From: Bacillota bacterium
Lineage (GTDB): Bacteria; Bacillota; Clostridia; Acetivibrionales; DTU013
Length of the DNA stretch: 64,000 bases
Direction of reading: 5' to 3'
Assembly (NCBI GenBank): GCA_023418915.1
Contig: JAEZYU010000067.1
Span: 1-64,000 of the forward strand
Shown in pieces: positions 1 to 9,292 of this stretch. Position 1 is the stretch's first letter. The number at the start of each line of letters is the position of its first letter. Position numbers and translations under genes: made by a program. The notes under the pieces were generated by a model that was not told the origin of the DNA, ran no database searches, and worked only from the letters and a program-made list of their open reading frames with translations.

Positions 1-244
1 CCTTTCCTGAAGATGCTGTTATGGAGTGAATATTATTTCCAGCAATTTTACATGGTCTTTACAAATACCGGAAAAAACCGTAAAATCTTATTGATCGAAA
101 ACTGTCAATTTTAGTTTATCATTCACACACATCAGTCTGGAAGTAACAATATATCCTATAGACACTATCTCTGTATGCGAATTTATTACTATTTTAGTAG
201 ATTATTTTGCAAAGCTACAGGTAATCCTATTCTATGGCGGAATG

Positions 245-1195
245 TCACTGATCATTAGGTTTAGCACTGCATGCTAAGCTTATATAACCTTTAAAACAAT
301 CCCGAAAGCTTTTCAGCTTCTCCAGCGCCCAATTAACCATATCGGTTTCATTTGTATAATCTTTATAAACCGCGATCCTGCTAGCGTTCCGATCATCCAG
401 CCTTTCCCACGAAAGTGCACCGAGTGTTTTTTCGATTTCATCTTTGTAGAGAAAAATATTATCATACCTTTCCTTGTTAATATCTTTGCTTCCAACATCA
501 AAATATAGTTCACACGACATTCTGTTCCCTGTACGGAATGCAATTGAATAACTTATCCCTGAGATTCCTGCAGGGAATGTTTTCCATGAATCGTGACCTA
601 CTTTCTTTGAGTTGGTAAAGCCAGGCATTTCAATATGTATCAACTCCAGTAAAGCTATAAAGAATCTATGGTAATCTTCTTGTCTTTCAGAGATATTCTC
701 AGTCTTATTCAGCTTTCCCTTTTGCTCTTTCGACCAATCATTAGGAGATGCTTTAACTTTGAAAAAAGGAGCCGGTGAGGAATCATCCACTATGATCAAT
801 TGTATTTCGATCGCAAAGAATTCCGTTTCTTCGTTTGTGATCTGATTAAGCCAGTCAATTGCTTTACGATGCTCTTCTCTGACTTCCTTTGATATCCATA
901 CTACCGTTTTAGCGTCAACACCGGAGGCATAGGTTATTATTTGGCCCAGATGGCTGTGATCAGTGATCTCTAGTTGGTTTTCAATGGCTACGATATTACC
1001 GCTGCCACTATCCTTTGCAAGTATATCAAGAGAAAAAGCTCCTACATCATGTTCTACTGATATAACTTCCAAATCTATTCCGAGAGCTTCCCCCAGAAGT
1101 GTGATATTATCAGCTAACCAAGGTGTAAATTCCTTTTCCTCATGCTTCCATATAGTACGCAGATCACTTATATATGCCAGTTTTCCAAGTTTCAT
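245..1195 (-). CDS. DUF4268-type PD-(D/E)XK nuclease-like protein
   Basis: A 316-residue protein. The N-terminal ~150 residues resemble the PD-(D/E)XK fold: an LDILAKD strand with Asp about residue 57, then AIENQLEITDHSHLGQ around 71-85. The second acidic site is E72 with Gln replacing the usual Lys at about 74, a variant common in DUF4268-type proteins. The C-terminal half matches what I recall of DUF4268 itself (aromatic-rich, ending in a helix with WALEKL). The start is supported by AAGGTGAT just upstream. It is the last gene of the minus-strand defence island, so a nuclease role against foreign DNA is plausible but inferred. The Gln for Lys change leaves catalytic activity uncertain. Confidence 0.65.
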   Translation of the reverse strand: MKLGKLAYISDLRTIWKHEEKEFTPWLADNITLLGEALGIDLEVISVEHDVGAFSLDILAKDSGSGNIVAIENQLEITDHSHLGQIITYASGVDAKTVVWISKEVREEHRKAIDWLNQITNEETEFFAIEIQLIIVDDSSPAPFFKVKASPNDWSKEQKGKLNKTENISERQEDYHRFFIALLELIHIEMPGFTNSKKVGHDSWKTFPAGISGISYSIAFRTGNRMSCELYFDVGSKDINKERYDNIFLYKDEIEKTLGALSWERLDDRNASRIAVYKDYTNETDMVNWALEKLKSFRDCFKGYISLACSAKPNDQ

Positions 1196-1255
1196 ATTTC
1201 ATCACCTTTCATTTTTCAATATTTATGTTAATTCATATTGATCCATCAACTGCCG

Positions 1256-2047
1256 TTAAAGAATATACCTGAAGACTAATCTTGACCCATTACCTTTAGG
1301 TGGTTCTTCAATAATTTCATACTTATATTCACCGTCTAGCGTTCTCATTGCTGAACATACCGTTGGCATTGCACTGGACATATTCAGTCTCTTATGAATA
1401 TCTCCCGATCGCACCACAAGCTCCTTTTTTCCTTGCGGTTTCGCAGTTCCAATTTCTTTCTGTATGAATATTCTTACTTGAGTTATTGAAGGGTTCTTTG
1501 ACTTATTGGGATACTTAACAGTACCAGTTATCTTCGGAGATGCTGTTTGATTCCAAACAGTTCTTGTATACTCCCTTACTGGTTCAGCAAGCGAATCATT
1601 GTACGGAGGTTTGTAGTATTTTATAAGCTCGCTTTCAACTTGATTATACGCATTAGTTATATGAAAATACACAGACACTCTTCGACCTGCTTTTACAGAG
1701 TTAAGAACCAGTTTGTTAATCTTACAGTTCGTTGACTGTCCACCGATATAGCAGTTCTTAGGTGAAATATTGCCATAACCCACATTAAATCTTTTTGCAA
1801 AATCAGATGCCTGGCCGATATAAGCAAGTTTGTCATCGATAAAAAACGCATATACACCTGAAACTCCCGACCACTTTGGATGTATTGAAAATCTGCAAAA
1901 TGTTCCTGAGCCATGTCTATTAAGCCTAAATGAATCCCTTTTGTCGTATTGCCCTTGCGGTGAATACTCTAGAATCCTGCCGTATCTACCTAACACCGGC
2001 TTGATATCTTGAATATACTCAAAGTCATATTTTAAAAGCTTTATCAT
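1256..2047 (-). CDS. GIY-YIG nuclease family protein
   Basis: A protein with a GIY-YIG core. GVYAFF (the GIY element) and AYIGQAS (the YIG element) lie about 12 residues apart, followed by an Arg (RFNVGYGN), a Glu-rich helix (NQVESELIKYY) that supplies the metal-binding Glu, and the KPPYN motif. The C-terminal ~70 residues look like a small winged-helix or partner domain. The ATG at 2047 is chosen because GAGG sits 9 bases upstream; a longer GTG start at 2062 would put that SD inside the gene. GIY-YIG enzymes cut DNA with one metal ion. Here it sits in a defence island between a DUF4268 gene and a broken TerB/PH locus. Its target is unknown. Confidence 0.75.
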   Translation of the reverse strand: MIKLLKYDFEYIQDIKPVLGRYGRILEYSPQGQYDKRDSFRLNRHGSGTFCRFSIHPKWSGVSGVYAFFIDDKLAYIGQASDFAKRFNVGYGNISPKNCYIGGQSTNCKINKLVLNSVKAGRRVSVYFHITNAYNQVESELIKYYKPPYNDSLAEPVREYTRTVWNQTASPKITGTVKYPNKSKNPSITQVRIFIQKEIGTAKPQGKKELVVRSGDIHKRLNMSSAMPTVCSAMRTLDGEYKYEIIEEPPKGNGSRLVFRYIL

Positions 2048-2084
2048 TCTAACTAACCTCACATCATTACATTCTGCTCAGGAA

Positions 2085-2483
2085 TCAATTTGAAAACGCC
2101 AATTCAGTATCATCTGAGATTTCCTCTAATACTTCTTTCAATGAAACAGACATCTGCTCATTAGTTGGTACTCTGATTTTGACCCTTTTTGCACCCTCAT
2201 TTTCAATAATAGGAGTTAACAATTTTCTAGCAAATGCCTTACGGTCATCGCTTGCAAACATATCCTTCAATATTTTCCCGCTTATCTCTTTGCCAAGATT
2301 GTCAACAGCTTTTTCTGCTTCTTTTTGATTTAATAGATAATCTATTACCATTTCACTAAAAACTTTTTCAATAATTCGTACCATTTCCTCTGCATCATCT
2401 ACAATAAAGGTACCTAAAACTTTTTCAGTAGCTTTACCAGCGACAGCTCCTACCCCTATCGACCCAATAAGTCCTCCTACCAC
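2085..2483 (-). pseudogene. C-terminal fragment of an unknown Gly-rich membrane-associated protein
   Basis: A 132-residue open frame. It opens with a Gly/Val-rich hydrophobic stretch (GGLIGSIGVGAVAG), then amphipathic helices, and ends at TELAFSN. I do not recognise a function. The apparent GTG start lacks a ribosome-binding site and the frame is open to a stop only five codons upstream, so it looks like the 3' part of a longer gene. The neighbouring plus-strand fragment (about 2484-2890) ends where this one should begin. Inverting that segment would place a PH-like N-terminal half directly before this frame. See the inversion finding. It could instead be a small intact gene with a weak start. 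Confidence 0.5.
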
Positions 2484-2890
2484 TGTATAGCTGAATTATT
2501 GCGAAAATATTATAGAGCAATTAGTACGAATAATGAGTTCTATTTTGGCGGTAATATCTCTACTAAAAAAATAGATAATGCAATTGCTAAATTTGCATCT
2601 GGTGTTGATAGAAACACAATTATAGGTTTTTATGACACAACACTTACTGGGACCGGCAAGGCAGGATACATATTCACCGACACAAAAGTTTATTATTTAC
2701 AATCCTTAGATAAACCAAAGAAAATTTGGTATGACGATATTAGAATAGTTGAATTATATGATACTTACAAAAAGGATTGTGATTGTGGCCTTAGGTTAAC
2801 TATGTATGATGGTTCTACAGTTTCATGGACAAGCTGTTATCTTAATAAAACACCTTTGCATAATTTCTTCAAGGAACTGATCAAAATGAG
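2484..2890 (+). pseudogene. Inverted N-terminal fragment, bacterial PH-like domain
   Basis: The only substantial plus-strand frame in the first 34.6 kb. From the TTG at 2499 it encodes about 130 credible residues: an opening KYYRAISTNNEFYFGG, a SGVD linker, then beta-rich sequence with YIFTDTKVYYLQ and IWYDDIRIVELYD, closing with an amphipathic helix at FFKELIKM. This pattern resembles small PH-like (bPH) modules of bacterial stress proteins. After about 2890 the frame runs on as a Cys/Phe/Lys-rich tail that is simply the antisense of the TerB-like frame. There is no ribosome-binding site at 2499 and the frame is open further upstream, into the opposite gene. I read it as a gene piece turned around, not an expressed gene. 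Confidence 0.5.
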
Positions 2891-3141
2891 TAGTATGATA
2901 GACTTTGTCTGCAAGTACTGTTGCTGCCAATTCAAGAAATACTATTCGTTTTTCCTGCTCACTAAACTCACTAGATATTTTTGATAATACCCCTTCAAGT
3001 GGTAATTCACATTCATAACTATTGTTGTCAATATGCATTTCAATACAGTGAGTATCAATTATGGCCTTCTCCTCATCAGAAAAATTTCCATCCGTTCTTG
3101 ACATATATATTTCCAGGTCCAAAAACAAATGTTTTTTTCAT
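2823..3141 (-). pseudogene. TerB-like (tellurite-resistance family) fragment, frameshifted
   Basis: The frame encodes LFLDLEIYMSRTDGNFSDEEK and a second FLELAATVLADKVYH helix. This is the repeated acidic-helix pattern of TerB-like domains, in which D-x-D/N loops bind metal. The open frame has only a TTG start at 3128, with a stop four codons upstream. A proper ATG exists at 3141 but is out of frame across a run of seven T on the plus strand (3132-3138). Removing one base gives MKKHLFLDLEIY with continuous reading. So either the TTG is used, or the gene is frameshifted in the homopolymer (or that base is a sequencing error). The 3' end is also doubtful because it runs into the inverted segment. 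Confidence 0.5.
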
Positions 3142-3233
3142 TACTTAATAACGATAAATACATCTTAATCCCCCTTAACTTAAGCAATTTGCTTTATTCT
3201 TGAAACTTGTCTTCTTTGCCCCATTATCACTAC

Positions 3234-3557
3234 TTAGCGACTAATTATTTGCAAAATCGTTTTTACCTGATTATCAGCATATTCATGCATCAATTCCTGT
3301 AGTAAAAAAGAGTTGAGCTGTAAACTCGCAGGAAGAGTCGTAAACTTCTCCATAGCAACACTTTTTGAGTAATCCCATATCTTATACCTGTTAAGTTGTG
3401 CATTATCAACAATGACATTATAGTTATTCAGAATTTCATCGATCAGGTAATCAATTTTTACCTTTTCTTTTTCGATTAGTTCTTCCTTTACTTTTTTATC
3501 TGAAAGAAAAGGAAGAGATATGGTTGCAGTGGAACATATTTTCCCTGTATGCAACAC
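3234..3557 (-). CDS. Small protein coupled to pPIWI-RE, unknown function
   Basis: A 107-residue protein I do not recognise. The GTG start at 3557 lies one base after the TAA of the pPIWI-RE gene, so translation is probably coupled and the product likely works with that system. The sequence is mostly helical: a Lys/Glu-rich segment (KVKEELIEKEKVKIDYLIDEIL) followed by a short beta-like part and a C-terminal helix (ELMHEYADNQVKTILQIIS). There is no signal peptide or membrane segment and no catalytic motif that I can see. It is absent from my understanding of the canonical three-gene pPIWI-RE locus, so it may be an accessory subunit or an antitoxin-like partner. Confidence 0.6.
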   Translation of the reverse strand: MLHTGKICSTATISLPFLSDKKVKEELIEKEKVKIDYLIDEILNNYNVIVDNAQLNRYKIWDYSKSVAMEKFTTLPASLQLNSFLLQELMHEYADNQVKTILQIISR

Positions 3558-3558
3558 C

Positions 3559-6048
3559 TTACTTCACCTGATAAATATATTGTTCCAGTTTTTTTGCCAG
3601 GTGAAGTGGTACCGGTAATGCAACAACTTCATCATAATAGGATAACATCTCTCTAAGTTTGTGTATTGCATAAGCCCATTCCTCTGTTTTATCTTCTTCT
3701 CGCAGAATCACTGGAGTTATCTCAGTAATACCGGGGTACTTAAACTCATTCAATGGCTTGTCCAGTTTTGAATCCCTTGGGAACACTCTCAGTAGCATCT
3801 TGGGTTTCTTCGCAATGCTCCAGAAAACACTTTCCGAAACACGAAACAGTCCGCTTGCAAAACTTTCTTTTACACCATTCTGATCACATGCGAAGTATTC
3901 GGGAACCTCTCCGTCATGCCGGACTCGTATGATTCTCAATCCTGAAACAGTGCTTGTTTTCAGCTCATTATTCCTATCATCCACCCAGATCCTATCCTTT
4001 TGTATATTCTTATCTGCTGCCCACCTCCAATATCTCCTAATATTAATTGAGTCCATCAGAATAACAGCATTTTTTGCAGAAGATGCTTCCATCAATACTT
4101 TCCGAATATATCTTGCGATGTTATCCGGATTCATAAAGAATATACCCTTCTCTTCCAAATTGACTTTTTTGCAAATTTCAATCTGCCCCTGAGAATAAGG
4201 GAGCCACTTGTCAAACAGGGGACATTTCAGTAAAATGTCTGTGGATTTTGTATTCATATAGACGACCACAGGAAAACGTATAGCATTCCTATAATCACTC
4301 GCATTTTTATTCAAAACCCATATGCCAAATAGCAAAACCTCTTCATCCACTTTGCTTTTTTTAAATCCGAGGGACGGAGGGCAAGGCAAGTATCCAAACT
4401 GTCGCAATAAATCCCATACGGCATTTTCTGCTCTTGATTTTAGATTTGTAGTCTTTCCATCCGAATTCTCCGATTCGGGAGTAATAAACTGTGTCAATCT
4501 AGATGTTCTGGCAAATCCCGTCCGCAAAGCACCTTTGGGGTCTTCCCCCGAATTCCAGGCATCCTTTCCTTTTAGTTCAATGATGCATCCTGTAGGTATC
4601 GTGGCATTTCCCACTGAACTTTCAATATCTTTTACCCTATCGGCAAATCGTTTCTGTCCATCAAGTCTATCGGCAAGCCTGCCAATCTGAGAGTACTCCA
4701 GATTAAGAGAAAATCCATCCTTTTCGATATGTTGCACATCATTGCTATCAGCCTTAATACCTAGTATTCTCTCCATTGCAGCCTTTAGCGCATCTTTTAT
4801 AATATCTGTATCATAGCGTACTTCAATCTTCATTTCAGGGCCAATAATTTTCGAAAGACTATTTAATCGGTCAGCTAAATCTACCTTATCTGGACTGCCC
4901 ATCAACAAGTTCCTTTTCATTCGAAGATTAACTTTCTCTACAGCTCCAAGCTTCTGCAACTCCGGCATGAACCCTGCAACTTGATCGTACAGTTCACGCA
5001 TATCTTTCATACCCATGCCAGATCCAACAGGATGCTTATATTTGGTAAAAGAGTTTGATAAAATGATGGCAGCATTCAATTTTTCAGAATTAAGATATGT
5101 CTCTGGATCTGCAATCAATTCGTTCAATTCCGGAACTTGAATCCCTAGACTAAGATCATCCAGTATTTTATGGGCTGTACTTTTCCAAGATACCTTGCCT
5201 TGTGCTTTTTTATCATACTTAATCTTGGCAGTTGTAAACCCGGACATTTCACGATTATTATACCAATATGTTTTTGAGGATAACAGTACAGTAACATTAT
5301 TGTCATAAGGCAACTTCCCAATAAGCGGCTGAGAAGCCAGCTTCCTTGTCGAGACATTCATTAGAATATATGGTGTATTGCTGAAAGGAATCGTCTGGAC
5401 AGAAAAATTAATTACCACAGTGTAGTACCAGTTTTTCTCTTTGCCTGTCTTATATATTAAGGCTGGCCAAGCCATCATTTCGTTTTTTCTACATCTCTTA
5501 AACTTTAACGGCCTACCATTTAAAGTAAAAATAATGTCTTTGTTGCATAGCCTGTTGCAAATATATTCAGGTATGGCATCAAAGTACTCACTCTGCAGTT
5601 CAACTGTACGATTAAAGTTTTGTCTTTCTTGAAATAAAAACACTTCTTTTCTTTCCCACACTAAGTCATTTTGATCCAGCTTCCCATTTACTTCTAGAAT
5701 TTTATCTCTCAGCATTTCATCCTTAGTTCTCTCCAGGAATTCATGATTTATCCATGAGTAAACCACATTCAACAAAATATTTGTATTCACAGGTTCTGTA
5801 GAAATCAGCCAGTTGTTTCCTGGTACAAATGCCTTTTTCTCTGTTTTTACGATCTCTGTAAATATCATTTCTATAACAGAGTTTAATGATTCAACAGGCA
5901 AATTTCTGATCCTATTGCCATAAATCATTTTATAAACTGCAGTAAGCTTCACTACCCACTTCTCCGGAAACTTCATATAGAAGATCTCTGCTTTTTCTTC
6001 ACAATTCTGTTTTGGAATAAATACCATCGGATATAAAATATTTTTCAC
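3559..6048 (-). CDS. pPIWI-RE family PIWI protein (DUF3962-type)
   Basis: An 829-residue protein matching the prokaryotic PIWI-RE family: an N-terminal X module, a central MID-like part and a C-terminal RNase H-fold PIWI domain. In the PIWI part a strand NAVILMDS puts an Asp near residue 666. The family-defining R-x-E signature is visible in SGLRIIRVRHDGEVPEYF, with Arg near 705, 708 and 710 and Glu near 714-717. The protein is expected to bind a nucleic-acid guide or hybrid, as argued for this family by Burroughs, Iyer and Aravind. The GTG start at 6048 lies four bases after the helicase stop and has a GGAATG-type SD inside the helicase end, implying coupling. It forms the core of a three-gene system with the helicase and REase upstream. 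The metal-site residue set looks different from classical DEDX Argonautes, so slicer activity is uncertain. Confidence 0.85.
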   Translation of the reverse strand: MKNILYPMVFIPKQNCEEKAEIFYMKFPEKWVVKLTAVYKMIYGNRIRNLPVESLNSVIEMIFTEIVKTEKKAFVPGNNWLISTEPVNTNILLNVVYSWINHEFLERTKDEMLRDKILEVNGKLDQNDLVWERKEVFLFQERQNFNRTVELQSEYFDAIPEYICNRLCNKDIIFTLNGRPLKFKRCRKNEMMAWPALIYKTGKEKNWYYTVVINFSVQTIPFSNTPYILMNVSTRKLASQPLIGKLPYDNNVTVLLSSKTYWYNNREMSGFTTAKIKYDKKAQGKVSWKSTAHKILDDLSLGIQVPELNELIADPETYLNSEKLNAAIILSNSFTKYKHPVGSGMGMKDMRELYDQVAGFMPELQKLGAVEKVNLRMKRNLLMGSPDKVDLADRLNSLSKIIGPEMKIEVRYDTDIIKDALKAAMERILGIKADSNDVQHIEKDGFSLNLEYSQIGRLADRLDGQKRFADRVKDIESSVGNATIPTGCIIELKGKDAWNSGEDPKGALRTGFARTSRLTQFITPESENSDGKTTNLKSRAENAVWDLLRQFGYLPCPPSLGFKKSKVDEEVLLFGIWVLNKNASDYRNAIRFPVVVYMNTKSTDILLKCPLFDKWLPYSQGQIEICKKVNLEEKGIFFMNPDNIARYIRKVLMEASSAKNAVILMDSINIRRYWRWAADKNIQKDRIWVDDRNNELKTSTVSGLRIIRVRHDGEVPEYFACDQNGVKESFASGLFRVSESVFWSIAKKPKMLLRVFPRDSKLDKPLNEFKYPGITEITPVILREEDKTEEWAYAIHKLREMLSYYDEVVALPVPLHLAKKLEQYIYQVK

Positions 6049-6052
6049 ATCA

Positions 6053-9000
6053 TCACATTCCTTTCACATTGCTTATTGCTTTATAAAATGGGCCATACAG
6101 CGCCTGGGCAATTTCCTTTTCGCTTCGATTTATATCACTTTCGACATCAAAATAAGGAGCAAGCAACTTTTGAATACCAATCAGCATGCTGGTTTTCTCA
6201 TTGTCTTCACCAGTCCCACTAGCCGTATTCGGCGCAAAGGCGGCATCAATAAAGTATGCTCTGGCACTTTGCCCTCCACGAATCAGTCGACCAATTACCT
6301 GCCAGATCAGAACAAGTTTTGTCCAGTACAAGTCTTCCAGTTCTTTTTGGTTTAATGTCCTTGTGCCGCCCTTTCTGGTAAAGAGGCTATTCATCCTTGC
6401 TCTCCATACACCGTTCGCACTTCTCCTGAATCGATTCCCTATTTCACCAATCTCACGAAGATTACTTGTATCAATCCATTCAGGATGCAAAATCTTTCCC
6501 ATTGCCCAGTGATTAATAAATAGTGTACTTCCCATCATATCTTGAGGAACGGGCATAGGCCTGACAAGGAAGAATGCACTTCCAAGAGCAGCAACACCTT
6601 CATCATTGAGAATGTTATGTCCCCGCTCAATAGCAAGAAGCGGTGCTATTAAAATCTTTGCTCCTCTGGCAGCAAATGTATCCACCTCTCCTCTATGAAT
6701 TACCGAATCATCCTCTTGCTCAACTGCTTCAACATCGCGGATAAGTTTGTAAATATCTCCCGATTTCAGTGTTCCTTTTTGTTCCATTTTGCTGGCCAGG
6801 TACTTATGGACCTCATCTGTCTCTTCATAACTGCCTGTTAAAATGAGTAGCTGCTTCTGTTCCATCCCCAGCCTGTCCAGCTCCGCTTCCAAAATGCTGA
6901 GACCGTGATTACTGATATCTGTCCCATCTTCCAATAAGTAATCTACCATTCTTCGAATATTTCTTATTCGGTCCTTAGGATCGCTGCCTGATATTTTGAT
7001 CGGTTCATTCTTAAAATAAGCCGGTTTGAAGGAAAACTCACTTTTATCTATATTGATAAATTCTCTTTCTGGCGCCTGCAATACTGCAGATACAGGTATC
7101 CGGACATGATAAGATGAAGATCCAGGAGCCCAGCTTGTGCCGGATAAAAGTATTGTGTGGGGGCCTTGTACACCATCAGAGAAAGAAAATATATACGGGA
7201 AATTCGAAAGAATCCATCTTCCGATCCCTAAATATTTAAACACATCAAGTCGACCGGGATTGCCCTTTTTCTCATCATAGAATTTAAACCCAAAATGGTT
7301 TCCCATCGGGGATTCGGGAATAATTGGGAGATAATCGGTCAAATGGTTTTTAAAGAATGATAGGTCCTTCGAATCCAATCCATAAGCATCTCCGGCATCT
7401 TCCCATTCATTGATCATTCTCAGCAAATTTTTCTCCAGTACAGCTGTTATAACAATGAATGCAATTCTTTCAACATAACCCTGTTCTTTTGATATGCCAT
7501 ACCCATCAAGCCATTTCACAATCAAATCAAACGCCTGGGTATTATTCGTTCTGGATATGATACTCGACCATACATCACATAGAACATGATTTTGCCCTTC
7601 TCCCATTGGATCATTCTTAAAGACTAAAAAATCCTTTTCCAATTGATCTTTAGTGGATTCATTATCAATTTTCACATCATTTATAAACTTGGATATAAGC
7701 CATTGAGCTGAGAAATGCTCATTTGCAGCCCACTTAACAAGATCATCATTCATAATAAGCATCGAATACATTTGGTCAACTGCATTTTGAACGCTCCTGT
7801 AAGCTATCTTCCATGACTGAGCATCAGGGTTGGTCAACTGACTGCGTCCATTTTGATAATAGGCAGACTCAACCGCACTGCCTAATCTATTGAGCCAGGA
7901 TTCTGCTTTCCCATCCGCCAGTATCTGGGATGGAGAAAAGTATTCATCCAGTATTACCTGCACTCTATCCGCTTCATCAAAGATAATTATATCACTGCAT
8001 TTATTAACCATCTCAAACATACGCATACCTTTACTGCATATTTGCCCCGGCACCCATGTAAAGATAAGACTTGCTGGTGTTGCTATATATACTGATGCAT
8101 CAGCCAAAGCTAAATTTGGTTTTTGCACTGGACATTTGTAATAAAATGGGCAGCATTTTGCGGAGCTCTTCTCTTCTTGCGGATTTTTTTCGTAGAGATT
8201 GCGACACGGTTCATTGCCAGGCTTGAACGGTCTATTGATACTGGTATCTGTACGAAGACCATTAAGCGGACATATGACACTCAGCATATGAAACGGCGCC
8301 TTATCAGAGAGATCGAATAAGCTATCGCAATGTGTTACCATATGCATTTTCATCAGTTGCGCATCCTTATTTACAGAACCCAGCAACGGAGCAGCTTTAA
8401 TACCGAGTCTCCACATAAGCTCCCATAATTCCATAACCGCAGTCACACTGTCAACAACCAGCGTAATCTGAAAATTATTTCTGGCAGCCCAAACAGCCAA
8501 TACTTTCATTAGTATGGATTTTCCCGAACTGACCATGCCTGCAATATGATAAATCCCATTCAGGTTAATACAATCGCTGTTTTGTAGTCCCCCCTCACCT
8601 AATGGTACCTTCAATTTAATTCTCTTTATGATGCTTTGCCATTTAGAATCATTTAGTGATCGGTCCATCCACTCCGCCGTATGAATCAATTCGTCCATTG
8701 TAACAGTTATTGGTTCTCTGACTTTTTTATCTGGTAGCAGTAACTTATGCTTATCACTCTCTTTTAACGCTTCTCGCCACTTCTCCGGCAGAGTGTATGA
8801 TTCAATCTTCCGATCTGATATGAAGTAGACTTTTCCTGGTTTTGCCCAGTCACATTTATTAACCGCATATCCCGGATTTTGTAATAATGTTTGCTGGTAT
8901 ATCGAATCCCGATTAGAACAAATGCTGGGATGTCTCCGAATAAGGATATGGTCATTATCAATGTCATAAAGCCTTACAATCTGGTCCACCTTTCTATACC

Positions 9001-9292
9001 TATCTATATACTCCGCCCACACTTGTTTCGATTTGTAATATTTCAAATAAAATCTTGCTGTCGAGATTGCACGCTGCATGTCTGCATTCATCTCTTGAAA
9101 AACTGGGGCCTTAAATGAATAACCTGACAGAAGAACCCACAAATTATCGACCGATTCCTCGGGAGATACCCATTCCCATAAAAACAGGCCAAGTTCTATA
9201 TCACAAATCCTGCTCGTTGATAAATCTGTGCCGCCCCATGACGATGCAAGCTGTTTTTTTAGTTCTCTCTTCCATGAAATAATATCTCTCAT
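6053..9292 (-). CDS. pPIWI-RE-associated DinG/XPD-like helicase
   Basis: A 1079-residue superfamily 2 helicase. About 230 N-terminal residues of unknown fold precede a Walker A-like GMVSSGKS near residue 252. A Cys-rich insert follows (CPLNG, CRNLYE, CCPFYYKCP), consistent with the iron-sulfur domain of XPD/DinG helicases. A DEAD-type box, IIFDEADRV, lies near 436, and the closing motif VI, WQVIGRLIRGG, near 1000. This architecture is the partner helicase of pPIWI-RE loci. It overlaps the upstream REase by four bases (ATGA-type) and is followed four bases later by the PIWI gene. It probably unwinds DNA or R-loops for the PIWI protein. It is longer than ordinary DinG (~700 residues) because of its N-terminal module. 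Confidence 0.85.
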   Translation of the reverse strand: MRDIISWKRELKKQLASSWGGTDLSTSRICDIELGLFLWEWVSPEESVDNLWVLLSGYSFKAPVFQEMNADMQRAISTARFYLKYYKSKQVWAEYIDRYRKVDQIVRLYDIDNDHILIRRHPSICSNRDSIYQQTLLQNPGYAVNKCDWAKPGKVYFISDRKIESYTLPEKWREALKESDKHKLLLPDKKVREPITVTMDELIHTAEWMDRSLNDSKWQSIIKRIKLKVPLGEGGLQNSDCINLNGIYHIAGMVSSGKSILMKVLAVWAARNNFQITLVVDSVTAVMELWELMWRLGIKAAPLLGSVNKDAQLMKMHMVTHCDSLFDLSDKAPFHMLSVICPLNGLRTDTSINRPFKPGNEPCRNLYEKNPQEEKSSAKCCPFYYKCPVQKPNLALADASVYIATPASLIFTWVPGQICSKGMRMFEMVNKCSDIIIFDEADRVQVILDEYFSPSQILADGKAESWLNRLGSAVESAYYQNGRSQLTNPDAQSWKIAYRSVQNAVDQMYSMLIMNDDLVKWAANEHFSAQWLISKFINDVKIDNESTKDQLEKDFLVFKNDPMGEGQNHVLCDVWSSIISRTNNTQAFDLIVKWLDGYGISKEQGYVERIAFIVITAVLEKNLLRMINEWEDAGDAYGLDSKDLSFFKNHLTDYLPIIPESPMGNHFGFKFYDEKKGNPGRLDVFKYLGIGRWILSNFPYIFSFSDGVQGPHTILLSGTSWAPGSSSYHVRIPVSAVLQAPEREFINIDKSEFSFKPAYFKNEPIKISGSDPKDRIRNIRRMVDYLLEDGTDISNHGLSILEAELDRLGMEQKQLLILTGSYEETDEVHKYLASKMEQKGTLKSGDIYKLIRDVEAVEQEDDSVIHRGEVDTFAARGAKILIAPLLAIERGHNILNDEGVAALGSAFFLVRPMPVPQDMMGSTLFINHWAMGKILHPEWIDTSNLREIGEIGNRFRRSANGVWRARMNSLFTRKGGTRTLNQKELEDLYWTKLVLIWQVIGRLIRGGQSARAYFIDAAFAPNTASGTGEDNEKTSMLIGIQKLLAPYFDVESDINRSEKEIAQALYGPFYKAISNVKGM

